Origin: Bacteroidota bacterium
GTDB lineage: Bacteria > Bacteroidota > Bacteroidia > CAILMK01 > JACPUW01
Reading direction: 5' to 3'
Assembly: GCA_016192035.1 (NCBI GenBank)
Contig: JACPUW010000001.1
Coordinates: 33,090-97,089 of the forward strand
Length of the DNA stretch: 64,000 bases
Part shown: piece after piece, positions 17,540 through 25,917 of the stretch
Layout of the letters: every line of letters starts with the position of its first letter
How positions within the stretch are numbered: the stretch's first letter is position 1
Translations under genes and position numbers: made by a program
Notes under the pieces: model-generated
What the model was told of the DNA's origin: nothing
The model's input: only the letters and a program-made list of their open reading frames with translations
The model's database searches: none

Positions 17540-18970
17540 ATGAACAAGTATTATTTAGGCATTGACCTTGGATCTACCACTTCTAAGGCCGTCATAGTGA
17601 ACGAAAGCGATGAGATTGTGGGCCGAGGCATCACCAATACCAGGGCCAACTACAAGGTGGCCGCCGACATAGCCCGCGACGAAGCCATATACGATGCCCG
17701 GTTTACACTCCTGCAGCGAAAAATCAGCGAAGGACAGGGCGAAAACCCAGTGGTGGCACAGTACCTCCAAGACCTGAAGGGCGTATTTAAATACGGCCAG
17801 TTCAAACGCAGGATGGACAGCCTAGAGCTTATGCTAGTAAAAACCGTAGAAGAGTTTTCGTTTGACAATAAGGCCGATGTACTGGTAAAGATCAAGGAAA
17901 TCATTGAAGACATACGGCCACTGCTGCACCACGGCTTTATCCACGAAGACTTGGGAAGTAAAAACCAGTTTTTCAGGGATATAGTAAGTGAAAAATACAA
18001 TGCCGAAGTGGAGAAAAAGGGGCCTGAGTTTTACGAAAAACTCATGCTGGCCTTTGACAAAAGCATCAACCCCATAGAAAATGAAATGGTCGTTTTCGAT
18101 TTCAAGGAATTGGTGGAAGAATCCATGCATTACCTCGACGAAAAGTACCAGGGCATGGCAACCGAGCTAGCCGCAAACCCTACCGTTCCTTGGGCAAACG
18201 AGGACAACAAAGCCTTGGTTTCCAGCTATAAAGAGGTGGAAGCCGAAATAACAAAATACCTAGACATGGTGGCCAACGAAGAGATTTACGTGGCCAAGAT
18301 GGTGGGTACCGGGTATGGCCGCGCACTGCTGCCTTTTCCCGATGACTGCATCAAGTCTGAAATCCTTTGCCATGCCTTTGGCGCCCACGCCATTTTCCCC
18401 AATACACGTACCGTACTTGATATAGGCGGACAAGACACCAAGGCCATACAGGTGGACCGACATGGATTGGTAACCAGCTTTCACATGAACGACCGGTGCG
18501 CGGCGGGATGCGGGCGGTACCTGGGTTATATTGCCGATGAGTTTGGCTTGTCGCTCAATGAATTGGGACCTGAAGCCAACAAGGCTACCAAAGAAACCAC
18601 CATCTGTTCTACTTGTACCGTGTTTGCGGGTGCTGAGGTAAAAGAACTGCTCCACAACGGCGAAGAACGGCCCAACATCCTGGCTGGCCTGCACAAGGCC
18701 ATTGTCCAGAGGGCCATGTCACTCATAGCGCGTTCGGGCGGTGTGAGAAACGAATTCACTTTTACCGGTGGGGTAGCCAGAAACCAGGCCGTGCTCAAGT
18801 ACGTGAAACAAATGGTGCGCGATGCGTACGGCGATGTGACCATGAACATACACACCGACTCCATTTTTATGGGGGCATTGGGCGGGGCCATGTTTGCCCG
18901 ACGAAACATTAGCGCCGACCTGCCTCAGGTAGCCAAGTCGAATGCACATGCCGAAGAAGTTGAAGGATAA
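17540..18970 (+). CDS. bcrA: Benzoyl-CoA reductase subunit A, ATPase (BcrA/BadF-like)
   Basis: 476 residues from the ATG at 17540 (MNKYYLGIDLG); a longer frame from 17498 overlaps bcrB and lacks family residues. ASKHA-fold ATPase with phosphate loops GIDLGSTTSKAV (7-18) and DIGGQDTKAI (294-303). Cys320 (NDRCAAGCG) and Cys359 (STCTVFAG) are the expected ligands of the [4Fe-4S] cluster shared with BcrD. It couples ATP hydrolysis to low-potential electron transfer. It carries a long insertion (about residues 40-250) compared with BcrD, as in Thauera/Rhodopseudomonas-type BcrA/BadF, and is somewhat longer than the roughly 438 residues I recall for those. Confidence 0.9.
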   Translation: MNKYYLGIDLGSTTSKAVIVNESDEIVGRGITNTRANYKVAADIARDEAIYDARFTLLQRKISEGQGENPVVAQYLQDLKGVFKYGQFKRRMDSLELMLVKTVEEFSFDNKADVLVKIKEIIEDIRPLLHHGFIHEDLGSKNQFFRDIVSEKYNAEVEKKGPEFYEKLMLAFDKSINPIENEMVVFDFKELVEESMHYLDEKYQGMATELAANPTVPWANEDNKALVSSYKEVEAEITKYLDMVANEEIYVAKMVGTGYGRALLPFPDDCIKSEILCHAFGAHAIFPNTRTVLDIGGQDTKAIQVDRHGLVTSFHMNDRCAAGCGRYLGYIADEFGLSLNELGPEANKATKETTICSTCTVFAGAEVKELLHNGEERPNILAGLHKAIVQRAMSLIARSGGVRNEFTFTGGVARNQAVLKYVKQMVRDAYGDVTMNIHTDSIFMGALGGAMFARRNISADLPQVAKSNAHAEEVEG

Positions 18971-19004
18971 TTGTATAGAATTGTTAAACAAGTAATTGAC
19001 TATC

Positions 19005-19862
19005 ATGGAAAATCCAATCTACACCCTGGGGGTTGACGTAGGTGGCAGCTATGTTAAAGTGGCACTGATGCGGTATTTTCACCAATCAGGCAACCATGAA
19101 CTGGTGGACAAACAAACCGAAAAGATCCGCAAGCGAAACCCAAAAGACGTGGTGGTGGACGCGGTCAATATGGTGCTCATGCGCAATGGGTTGAACCAAG
19201 AGCGTGACATTGCCTACCTGGCTTCCACCGGCGAGGGCGAAATGGTGGAGCGCAAAACCGGCCACTTCTATTCCATGACTTCACATGCACGGGGGGGGAT
19301 TTTTTTCAATCCCGAGGCCAAGACCGTGGTGGATATGGGGGGACTATATGTGCGCGCCATCAAGGTGGACAGCAGGGGCAAGGTCATAGACTATAAAATG
19401 ACCGGCCAGTGCGCCTCCGGTTCCGGACAGTTCATAGAAAACATTTCCCGGTACCTGGGATTGGCCATAGAAGAAGTAGGCCCCATTTCCCTACAAGCCG
19501 ACAACCCAGAAGTGCCATCGGGCATTTGTGCCGTGCTGGCCGAAACCGATGTGATTAACTTGGTTTCCAAAGGATTGTCCACACCCAATATTGTCAAGGG
19601 CATAAACCTGTCCATAGCCAACCGGGTGGTAAAACTGCTTGGATCGCTACGGGCTGAATCGCCCATAGCACTGGTAGGCGGCATGGGCATGAATGAAGGT
19701 ATGATACAAGCCATTGAGGAAATATCCGCCGAAAACAAGCGCAATACCTTCAAATTCACATCGCACCCCAATTCCATATACTCCGGTGCCATTGGCGCCG
19801 CCATATGGGGCGGATACCGGTACCACAAGCTCAAAGAAAAGCAAGCCGTACTTGCCGTGTAG
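19005..19862 (+). CDS. bcrD: Benzoyl-CoA reductase subunit D, ATPase (BcrD/BadG-like)
   Basis: 285 residues from the ATG at 19005 (MENPIYTLGVDVGG); a TTG 9 bases earlier is possible. The second ASKHA ATPase of the electron-activating module: GVDVGGSYVKVAL (9-21), VVDMGGLYVRAI (108-119), cluster Cys136 in GQCASGSGQF and Cys175 in SGICAVLAETDV, and C-terminal ALVGGMGMNEGM. The length matches BcrD/BadG (about 280-290). It completes the bcrCBAD set. The 32-base gap to the ligase gene suggests the same transcript. Confidence 0.9.
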   Translation: MENPIYTLGVDVGGSYVKVALMRYFHQSGNHELVDKQTEKIRKRNPKDVVVDAVNMVLMRNGLNQERDIAYLASTGEGEMVERKTGHFYSMTSHARGGIFFNPEAKTVVDMGGLYVRAIKVDSRGKVIDYKMTGQCASGSGQFIENISRYLGLAIEEVGPISLQADNPEVPSGICAVLAETDVINLVSKGLSTPNIVKGINLSIANRVVKLLGSLRAESPIALVGGMGMNEGMIQAIEEISAENKRNTFKFTSHPNSIYSGAIGAAIWGGYRYHKLKEKQAVLAV

Positions 19863-19894
19863 CCTTTCCCTACTAAACCCTCATCCATTGCCAC

Positions 19895-21622
19895 ATGAAA
19901 GCGAGTATAGCAGGTAAGCCACTTGGCCCGGTTATCCCAAACATAGCCACCATGTTGCGGCGCAATAGTGTGGATTTTGGGCCCAACCAGGTTTTTGCCC
20001 AAAAAGCCGATGACGGTGAATACCACGGCATAACTTGGGCTATTTTTTTTCAGGAAATCAATTGTATAGCTGCCAATCTCAAGGAGCTGGGCTTTAGTCC
20101 GGGCGACAAAATGGTGCTGTTTTCCAGAAACCAACTGCACATGCTCCAAATGGAACTCGCGGTCATGGCCTATGGCGGTATTGCCGTACCCATTTTTGCC
20201 CATTTCAAGCGCGAAACAGCGGAACTGCTCATCAAGCATTCCGAAGCGCGGTGGCTTTTTGTGGAGGGCCAATCTCAACTGGATACCCTGCCTGGCGACC
20301 TGGAGGTGCATAGGGTCTTTGTGTCTGATAGCTACCAAGATGGCTATGCCCTGCCTTGTGCCCCTTTTGCCGGCCTGTTGGTTTCCAATCAAGAGCAAGT
20401 GCTTGACTATGAAATAAAACCAGATTCCGTTTGCTTAAATATGTTTACCTCCGGCACTATGGGATTGCCCAAATGCGTGCAGCTCACACATGGCAATATC
20501 CTTTCGCAGCAAGCCGGTTTGTCTTTGGTGTGGGACCTGGGCCCGTCTGACAGGTTTTTGTCTTACTTGCCTTGGCACCACAGTTTTGGCGGCATTTTCG
20601 AGTTGTTTACCGCCCTGCGCACCGGTGCCACCTATTTTTTGGAAAGCTCCTATGGCAAAAGCCCCGAATCTATTTTTAACAATTGGAACAAGGTGAGGCC
20701 CACTGTCTTCTTTAGCGTTCCTAAAGTATATCAAGCCCTGTACGACTTAACCCGGGAAAGCAAAGAAGCCGAAGACGTTTTCTTCAACTCAGGACTAAAG
20801 TTCATCTTCACCGCAGCTGCCGCTTTGCCCGAAAGGTTATCGGCCGAATTTGAAAAACGGGGCATCCCTGTAATTGAAGGTTGGGGGCTTACCGAAACCT
20901 CACCCTGTTGCACCCTTACCAACCCCAGCCTCAAAAGGGAACCGGGCCTGGTGGGCATGCCACTGCCAGGCGTGCAACTGCGTATATCCCATGACGAAGA
21001 AATACAGGTAAAAGGCCCCAACGTAATGCTTGGGTACTTCAACAATGACGCTGCCAATCAAGAAGCCTTTACTCCAGATGGCTGGTACCGCACCGGCGAT
21101 GTGGGTGCCTTGGGACCCAATGGCCTCACACTCATAGCTAGAAAGGATAGGATCTTCAAGTTGTCAAATGGTGAAAAGGTCATTCCCACCGACCTGGAAA
21201 AAGCCATTGAGCTCCGCTGCCACTATGTGCAGTATGCCGTGGTTACCGGCAGTGGCGAAGAACATCCCGTGGCCCTTATTTTCCCAAACAAAAAACTACT
21301 GGAACAGCCTGACTATCAGGTCACACCTGAAGAAGGTTGTTTTTGTCCCAGGAGCCTCAATGAATTGGGACGCTGTTTTTCAGGGTGCCTTGAGCTGGCC
21401 AACAATACGATAGGCCAAAAATTCGCCAAGGTCAAATCGGCAGCTATCATCATGGATGAACTATCGCTAGAGGGCAATACCCTTACCCCTTCCATGAAAA
21501 TGGCACCCAAGAATGTGCTGGAGAAATACCGGGCACATCTGAAAAACCTCTATGGCGAACAAGTGCCGGTGAACGAGGAAGTATATGTGATAGACCTTAA
21601 CAAGAAACACAACATCAAGTAA
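19895..21622 (+). CDS. AMP-forming acyl/aryl-CoA ligase
   Basis: 575-residue adenylate-forming enzyme that would activate a carboxylic acid with ATP and CoA. Motifs: P-loop TSGTMGLPK (185-193, Met where Thr/Ser-Gly-Thr-Thr-Gly is usual), GWGLTETSP (adenine-binding), GWYRTGDVG and KDRIFKLSNGEKV. The long C-terminal region with LIFPNKKLL and the late Lys region (TPSMKMAPKN) resembles the long-chain (FAA1) branch rather than the approximately 520-residue BadA/BclA benzoate-CoA ligases. Benzoate, a cyclic carboxylate or a 2-hydroxyacid are all possible substrates. Its stop abuts the ATG of the HgdB-like gene (21622/21623), so it is translationally tied to that module. Confidence 0.8.
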   Translation: MKASIAGKPLGPVIPNIATMLRRNSVDFGPNQVFAQKADDGEYHGITWAIFFQEINCIAANLKELGFSPGDKMVLFSRNQLHMLQMELAVMAYGGIAVPIFAHFKRETAELLIKHSEARWLFVEGQSQLDTLPGDLEVHRVFVSDSYQDGYALPCAPFAGLLVSNQEQVLDYEIKPDSVCLNMFTSGTMGLPKCVQLTHGNILSQQAGLSLVWDLGPSDRFLSYLPWHHSFGGIFELFTALRTGATYFLESSYGKSPESIFNNWNKVRPTVFFSVPKVYQALYDLTRESKEAEDVFFNSGLKFIFTAAAALPERLSAEFEKRGIPVIEGWGLTETSPCCTLTNPSLKREPGLVGMPLPGVQLRISHDEEIQVKGPNVMLGYFNNDAANQEAFTPDGWYRTGDVGALGPNGLTLIARKDRIFKLSNGEKVIPTDLEKAIELRCHYVQYAVVTGSGEEHPVALIFPNKKLLEQPDYQVTPEEGCFCPRSLNELGRCFSGCLELANNTIGQKFAKVKSAAIIMDELSLEGNTLTPSMKMAPKNVLEKYRAHLKNLYGEQVPVNEEVYVIDLNKKHNIK

Positions 21623-22843
21623 ATGTATAAAATAGCCAGTACCGAAACCATGAAAAAAGTCATGGGCGACTATTTCAAATCGCTCGGTAGCGGTGACAAC
21701 AAAGTAGCATGGTGTACCAGCGTGGGTCCCGCCGAACTCCTGCGGTCTTTTGGCTTTGAAGTCTATTTTCCCGAAAATCACGGTGCCTTGCTGGGGGCTA
21801 CCCGTTCTGCCATGGACTACATTCCCGAAGCCGTGAAATGCGGATACTCGGGCCATGTGTGCAGCTATACCACCGCCGATATTGGCAGCTACCTCAAGGG
21901 AGAAACCCCGCTTTCCAAACACTATGGCATGGCTGGGGCTCCTAAACCTGATCTAATTGCCTATAACACAAATCAGTGTAGGGAAGTCCAAGATTGGTTT
22001 GGCTTTTTTGCCAAAGAGTTTGGCTGCCCTATAGTGGGTATCCAGCCACCCAGGCATGTGGACCAAACCTCTCAAGAAGAGGTGGACCTGGTGGTAGCGC
22101 AGTTCAAACGCATGATTCCGGCCTGTGAAAATGCCAGCGGCAGCAAGTTTGACATAGATAGGTTTAGGGAAGTGGTAAGGCTGAGCAAGGAGGCTACCCT
22201 GCTGTGGCAGAAAGTGCTAAAAACGTCCACCGCACCCATAGCGCCCATTAGCTTCTTTGACGGCACCATACACATGGGGCCTATTGTGGTGCTTAGGGGC
22301 ACACAGGTGGCCAAAGATTACTATGCCAACCTCTTGGAGGAATTGGAACAAAACCTGGCCCAGGGAAAGGGCTTTTTGCCCAAGGCAAAGACCAGGATAT
22401 TTTGGGAAGGAATGCCCATTTGGGGCAAGCTGCGCATGTTGAGCGACCTTTTTGCCGATAACGCCGCCGCCGTGGTGGCGTCCACCTATTGCAGCAGTTG
22501 GGTGTTTGATCAATTTGATGAACGTGACCCATTTGAAAGCACTGCCCGTGCCTATACCGATATATTCATCAACCGAAGCGAAAAGGCCAAAATGGACATG
22601 TTGGCCAATTGGTTTGTAGAGTATGGCATAGACGGTATAGTCTATCACGATAGCAAGACCTGTTTTAACAACAGCAATGCAAAATTTGGCATGCCACAGC
22701 GCCTCAGGGACCGCACCGGGGTGCCGGCACTGGTGATTGAAGGCGACCTGTGCGACCTGCGCTTTTTTAGTGAAGGACAGAGCACCACCAAGATTGAAAC
22801 TTTTTTGGAACAGCTTGAAGACCAAAAGTCAGCCGTGATATGA
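21623..22843 (+). CDS. Second HgdB/BcrB-type 2-hydroxyacyl-CoA dehydratase-family subunit
   Basis: 406-residue paralogue of the benzoyl-CoA reductase/2-hydroxyacyl-CoA dehydratase active-site subunits. Family features: VAWCTSVGPAELLRSFG near residue 28, YIPEAVKCGYSGHVCSY with Cys73 and Cys80, NTNQCREVQDW with Cys119, and YHDSKTCFNNSNAK then VIEGDLCDLRFFS near the end. Known enzymes of this family use two such subunits; here only one is encoded, so it may be a homodimer or share BcrC. It begins directly at the ligase stop and its last 4 bases overlap the next gene, which encodes a fused reductase-activator. Dearomatising reductase versus 2-hydroxyacyl-CoA dehydratase cannot be decided from sequence alone. 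Confidence 0.85.
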   Translation: MYKIASTETMKKVMGDYFKSLGSGDNKVAWCTSVGPAELLRSFGFEVYFPENHGALLGATRSAMDYIPEAVKCGYSGHVCSYTTADIGSYLKGETPLSKHYGMAGAPKPDLIAYNTNQCREVQDWFGFFAKEFGCPIVGIQPPRHVDQTSQEEVDLVVAQFKRMIPACENASGSKFDIDRFREVVRLSKEATLLWQKVLKTSTAPIAPISFFDGTIHMGPIVVLRGTQVAKDYYANLLEELEQNLAQGKGFLPKAKTRIFWEGMPIWGKLRMLSDLFADNAAAVVASTYCSSWVFDQFDERDPFESTARAYTDIFINRSEKAKMDMLANWFVEYGIDGIVYHDSKTCFNNSNAKFGMPQRLRDRTGVPALVIEGDLCDLRFFSEGQSTTKIETFLEQLEDQKSAVI

Positions 22844-24693
22844 GCAATAACCAACCACTCAACATAGGCATAGTGGGTTTGGGGCCTGTGGGTATGATCA
22901 TGGCCGTGAAACTCCAAGAAGCGGGTTGCCAGGTATCACTCTGCGTGCGAAATGAGGTGAAGCGCAACCGCATTCTTACCGAAGGCATCAAGATAGAAAA
23001 TGTATTTCAGGCCCAGGCGGCCTTTACCCAAGTATATGCATCCCTTGGCTCCTTGGTTGACCTGCCACTGGATTTCCTCATCATTGCCACCAAGTCATAC
23101 CAAGTGCCCGAACTCATTCCCCATCTGGCCATGCTCAACACCGAGAAAATTACCGTGGTGGCAGCCCAGAATGGCATTGATGTGGAACAACTGCTCATTC
23201 CCACCTTTGGCGAGTCAAAGGTGCTGCGCATGGTAGTGAACTATGCCGGAAATATGGTTTCGCCCAATGTGGTGAAGGCCACCTTTTTCTCCGCACCCAA
23301 CTATCTCGGTTCACTCAATGATTCGCGCAGCGCACAAGCACAGGCACTGGCCAATGCACTGAGCAGCACAGGCCTGGAAACCAAAACCGTGGATTCGTTT
23401 GAATTATTTAAAAGGGCTTGGCAAAAAACCATCCTTAACTCTTCGCTCAGCGCCCTATGCGGGGTGGGACGGCTCACCATGGCCGAAGCAATGGCCGACC
23501 CTGACACCGTGGAACTTATAGAACAAACCATAAACGAGGCAGTGGTAGTGGCCGAGAAAGAAAAAGTCAGATTTCCCGATGACTTTGTTCGCCAGTGCCT
23601 TAAGTACCTTAAAAACGGAGGTGACCACTTTCCCTCCCTCGCCCTTGACCTAATCAATGGCCGCCCCACCGAAATAGACTATTTCAATGGAAAAATAGTG
23701 GAGTATGGCCGCAAGCACTATGTGCGCACTTCGCTCAACCTGTCTATGACCAACATGGTGAAAGCCATGACGAACAAGAACATCATTTCACGGGTGCCCG
23801 GTGCCGCCGGCAACGTGGCCAGAAAAATATTGGACAAGGGTTTGGTGGACAAAAAGGCTACCCCGGCCACCTTCCGCAACTCCGATTGTTTCCTGGGCAT
23901 TGACCTGGGTTCATCCTATGCCAAGTTTTGCGTGGCCGATGACAAGGGAAATGCCCTGTTCAGGTATTTCTTGCCTACCATGACCAATGATAAGCAGGCC
24001 TTTAAAAACGTGATGCAGGCCATAGCTTCCAATTTCCAGATTAAGTACTCATGCGCCACTGGATATGGCCGAAAGCATTTTACCGAAACCGATATGGTGA
24101 AAACGGAAATCAATTGTGCCGCCGCCGGTGTGTCGCATTATTTCCACGGGGCCAAGAATATCATTGATATAGGGGGAGAAGACATTAAGATCATCCGCTG
24201 CGAGGCCGATGATTCCGTGCTCAACTTCTACATGAATGACAAGTGCGCGGCAGGCACCGGTTCTTTCTTGGCCGAAATAGCCGAGCGCGCCGATATCAAA
24301 ATTGCCGAAATGAGCGGTTTGGCTGCCCTTTCCTCTTATGACAAGGAGCTCAATAGCTTCTGTACCGTGTTTGCCAAAACCGAAATCATGAATTGGATTT
24401 TCGACGGGCTTAGCCTAGAGGATATCTCTAAGGGGATTTACCTCTCCATAGCAAACCGCGTGGCCAAAATGCGCCTTGACCCAGGCATCCCTACCTATAT
24501 GATTGGGGGTGTCATAGCCCATCACCCCTATCTCAGGGAATTGCTGGCACAGCGCTTTGACAAGGAGATTCACATAGTGGAACAGCCCCAGTTTGTGGTG
24601 GCCTTAGGGGCCGCCTTGCTGGCCGCCATGGCCCACTCACGTGAAACGGCCAGAAAAGGCCTTGAACAACAAGCAAATACCGTAACTGTGTAA
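22840..24693 (+). CDS. Fusion: ketopantoate reductase-like dehydrogenase + BcrA/HgdC-type [4Fe-4S] ATPase
   Basis: 617 residues with two complete domains in one frame. Residues 7-310 are ApbA/PanE-like: NAD(P) loop GIVGLGPVGM (10-19), Lys196 in AWQKTILN matching the PanE catalytic Lys, and Glu278 in PTEIDYFNG matching the PanE catalytic Glu. Residues 350-617 are a BadF/BcrA/HgdC-type activator: GIDLGSSYAKF (353-363), DIGGEDIKII (443-452), cluster ligands Cys469 (NDKCAAGTGSF) and Cys508 (NSFCTVFAKTE), and MIGGVIAHHPY. All key residues of both parts are present. Translation is coupled to the HgdB-like subunit (4-base overlap). Inference: it delivers ATP-driven low-potential electrons to that subunit, with the reductase either making its substrate or using NAD(P)H nearby. 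Confidence 0.88.
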   Translation: MSNNQPLNIGIVGLGPVGMIMAVKLQEAGCQVSLCVRNEVKRNRILTEGIKIENVFQAQAAFTQVYASLGSLVDLPLDFLIIATKSYQVPELIPHLAMLNTEKITVVAAQNGIDVEQLLIPTFGESKVLRMVVNYAGNMVSPNVVKATFFSAPNYLGSLNDSRSAQAQALANALSSTGLETKTVDSFELFKRAWQKTILNSSLSALCGVGRLTMAEAMADPDTVELIEQTINEAVVVAEKEKVRFPDDFVRQCLKYLKNGGDHFPSLALDLINGRPTEIDYFNGKIVEYGRKHYVRTSLNLSMTNMVKAMTNKNIISRVPGAAGNVARKILDKGLVDKKATPATFRNSDCFLGIDLGSSYAKFCVADDKGNALFRYFLPTMTNDKQAFKNVMQAIASNFQIKYSCATGYGRKHFTETDMVKTEINCAAAGVSHYFHGAKNIIDIGGEDIKIIRCEADDSVLNFYMNDKCAAGTGSFLAEIAERADIKIAEMSGLAALSSYDKELNSFCTVFAKTEIMNWIFDGLSLEDISKGIYLSIANRVAKMRLDPGIPTYMIGGVIAHHPYLRELLAQRFDKEIHIVEQPQFVVALGAALLAAMAHSRETARKGLEQQANTVTV

Positions 24694-24695
24694 AT

Positions 24696-25892
24696 ATGAC
24701 TAAAGACCTAAACATGTTTCCCGAGGCCCGCATTCCTTTTGGCACTTGGGGGAGCAGTTATTTTCCGGCTTGGCAGTCCTCTCCTTTGGCAGAGGTAAAC
24801 ATTGGCCAATTTGCCGGCGAGGGCATGGCCCTTATCATGTCTAAGCGTAAGGTGCCCATCAGGGTGCTTGATTATTTGGTGGTTGGCTCCACTGTGCCCT
24901 GGCACTACAAGTTTTGGAATGCCACCGTGGTGGCTTCATGTACGGGCCACCGTATGCCGGGCCACCACCTGGAGCAAGCTTGCGCCACCGGGCTGCAGGC
25001 CATAGTAGCTGCAGGTGCTCAGGTGCAGTCGGGCTCTAGCGAGGCCGCAGGGGTCCTCACTTTCGACCGGACATCCGACTCACCCGTGGGCGTGTTTCCC
25101 GAACGACGTGCCTACCGGCGCACCGAGGTGATTTCTGACGTATGGGACAACTTTGGCTTTGATCCTTCTACCGAGAATGCCATGATTGCCTCTGCGGGTA
25201 ATGTGGCCCGCAAGTACAAGGTGGACCGTGCAGAGATTGACGATATGGTGGCGTTTAGGTACCAACAGTATTTTCAGGGCAAGGAATCGGGTTTCATACA
25301 GCGGGTGGCCGTTCCCATGGAGGTACTCAACATGCAGGGCAAATCCATGGGCACCATAGCAGATGATATTGGGGTAAAGAAAATATCGCTCCAGGCCCTG
25401 CATGCCATGCGCGAACTGGAAACGGGCGTGACCGGCGGGAGCCAAACACACGCCGCCGATGGTATGGCTACCATGCTGGTAACCAACAAGGAAATGGCAA
25501 AACAGCTTAGTACCCGGCCCGAAATTGACATTAGGTTCGTGGCAAAGGCCGAGGTACGGGTTCACGCATCCTGCATGCCCGAAGCCCCAGCCGCTGCCGT
25601 GCAAAAGCTCCTGTCTAAAACCGGCTTGTCCATGAACGATATGGCCGTGGTCAAGGACCACAACCCATTTGCCGTCAACGATGCCGTGTTTGCCAAGGTT
25701 TTTGGCTATGACTGGCACAAAATGAACAACAACGGTTGTCCATTGGTGTGGGGTCACCCCCAGGGGCCCACTCTTACCCGTGTCACCATTGAAGCCCTGG
25801 AAGAAGCCGCTGACCTAGGTGGGGGATACGTGCTCATTTTTGGCTGTGCCGCCGGTGATGTAGGTATCGCTGCCGTCTTTAAAGTTTCTTGA
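24696..25892 (+). CDS. Thiolase-family protein with altered active-site motifs
   Basis: 398-residue thiolase-fold protein. The nucleophile is kept (EQACATGLQA, Cys96), as are a GHP motif (GHPQGPT, His354) and a late Cys (FGCAAGDVG, Cys384). The usual NEAF loop is DHNPFAVND (about 321-329), and the final CGGGG-type motif is CAAGD. It therefore differs clearly from the canonical thiolase at 11394. Placed between the fused activator (2-base gap) and the dehydrogenase/hydratase fusion (25-base gap), it probably cleaves a dicarboxylic 3-oxoacyl-CoA such as 3-oxopimelyl-CoA. The role is inferred from position. Confidence 0.8.
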   Translation: MTKDLNMFPEARIPFGTWGSSYFPAWQSSPLAEVNIGQFAGEGMALIMSKRKVPIRVLDYLVVGSTVPWHYKFWNATVVASCTGHRMPGHHLEQACATGLQAIVAAGAQVQSGSSEAAGVLTFDRTSDSPVGVFPERRAYRRTEVISDVWDNFGFDPSTENAMIASAGNVARKYKVDRAEIDDMVAFRYQQYFQGKESGFIQRVAVPMEVLNMQGKSMGTIADDIGVKKISLQALHAMRELETGVTGGSQTHAADGMATMLVTNKEMAKQLSTRPEIDIRFVAKAEVRVHASCMPEAPAAAVQKLLSKTGLSMNDMAVVKDHNPFAVNDAVFAKVFGYDWHKMNNNGCPLVWGHPQGPTLTRVTIEALEEAADLGGGYVLIFGCAAGDVGIAAVFKVS

Positions 25893-25917
25893 AAAACAAT
25901 AAATTGACTATTCTATC

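Noticed and set aside
19391-20398. 335-codon minus-strand frame across bcrD and the ligase gene
   Set aside because: It spans the junction of two certain plus-strand genes and its sequence has no family pattern.
19895-21622. Naming the ligase badA/bclA (benzoate-CoA ligase)
   Set aside because: Its long-chain-type length and C-terminal region do not match BadA; the position supports an aryl substrate no more than a hydroxyacid.
24696-25892. Calling this gene a plain acetyl-CoA acetyltransferase
   Set aside because: The NEAF and final CGGGG-type motifs are changed, so only the thiolase family is supported.
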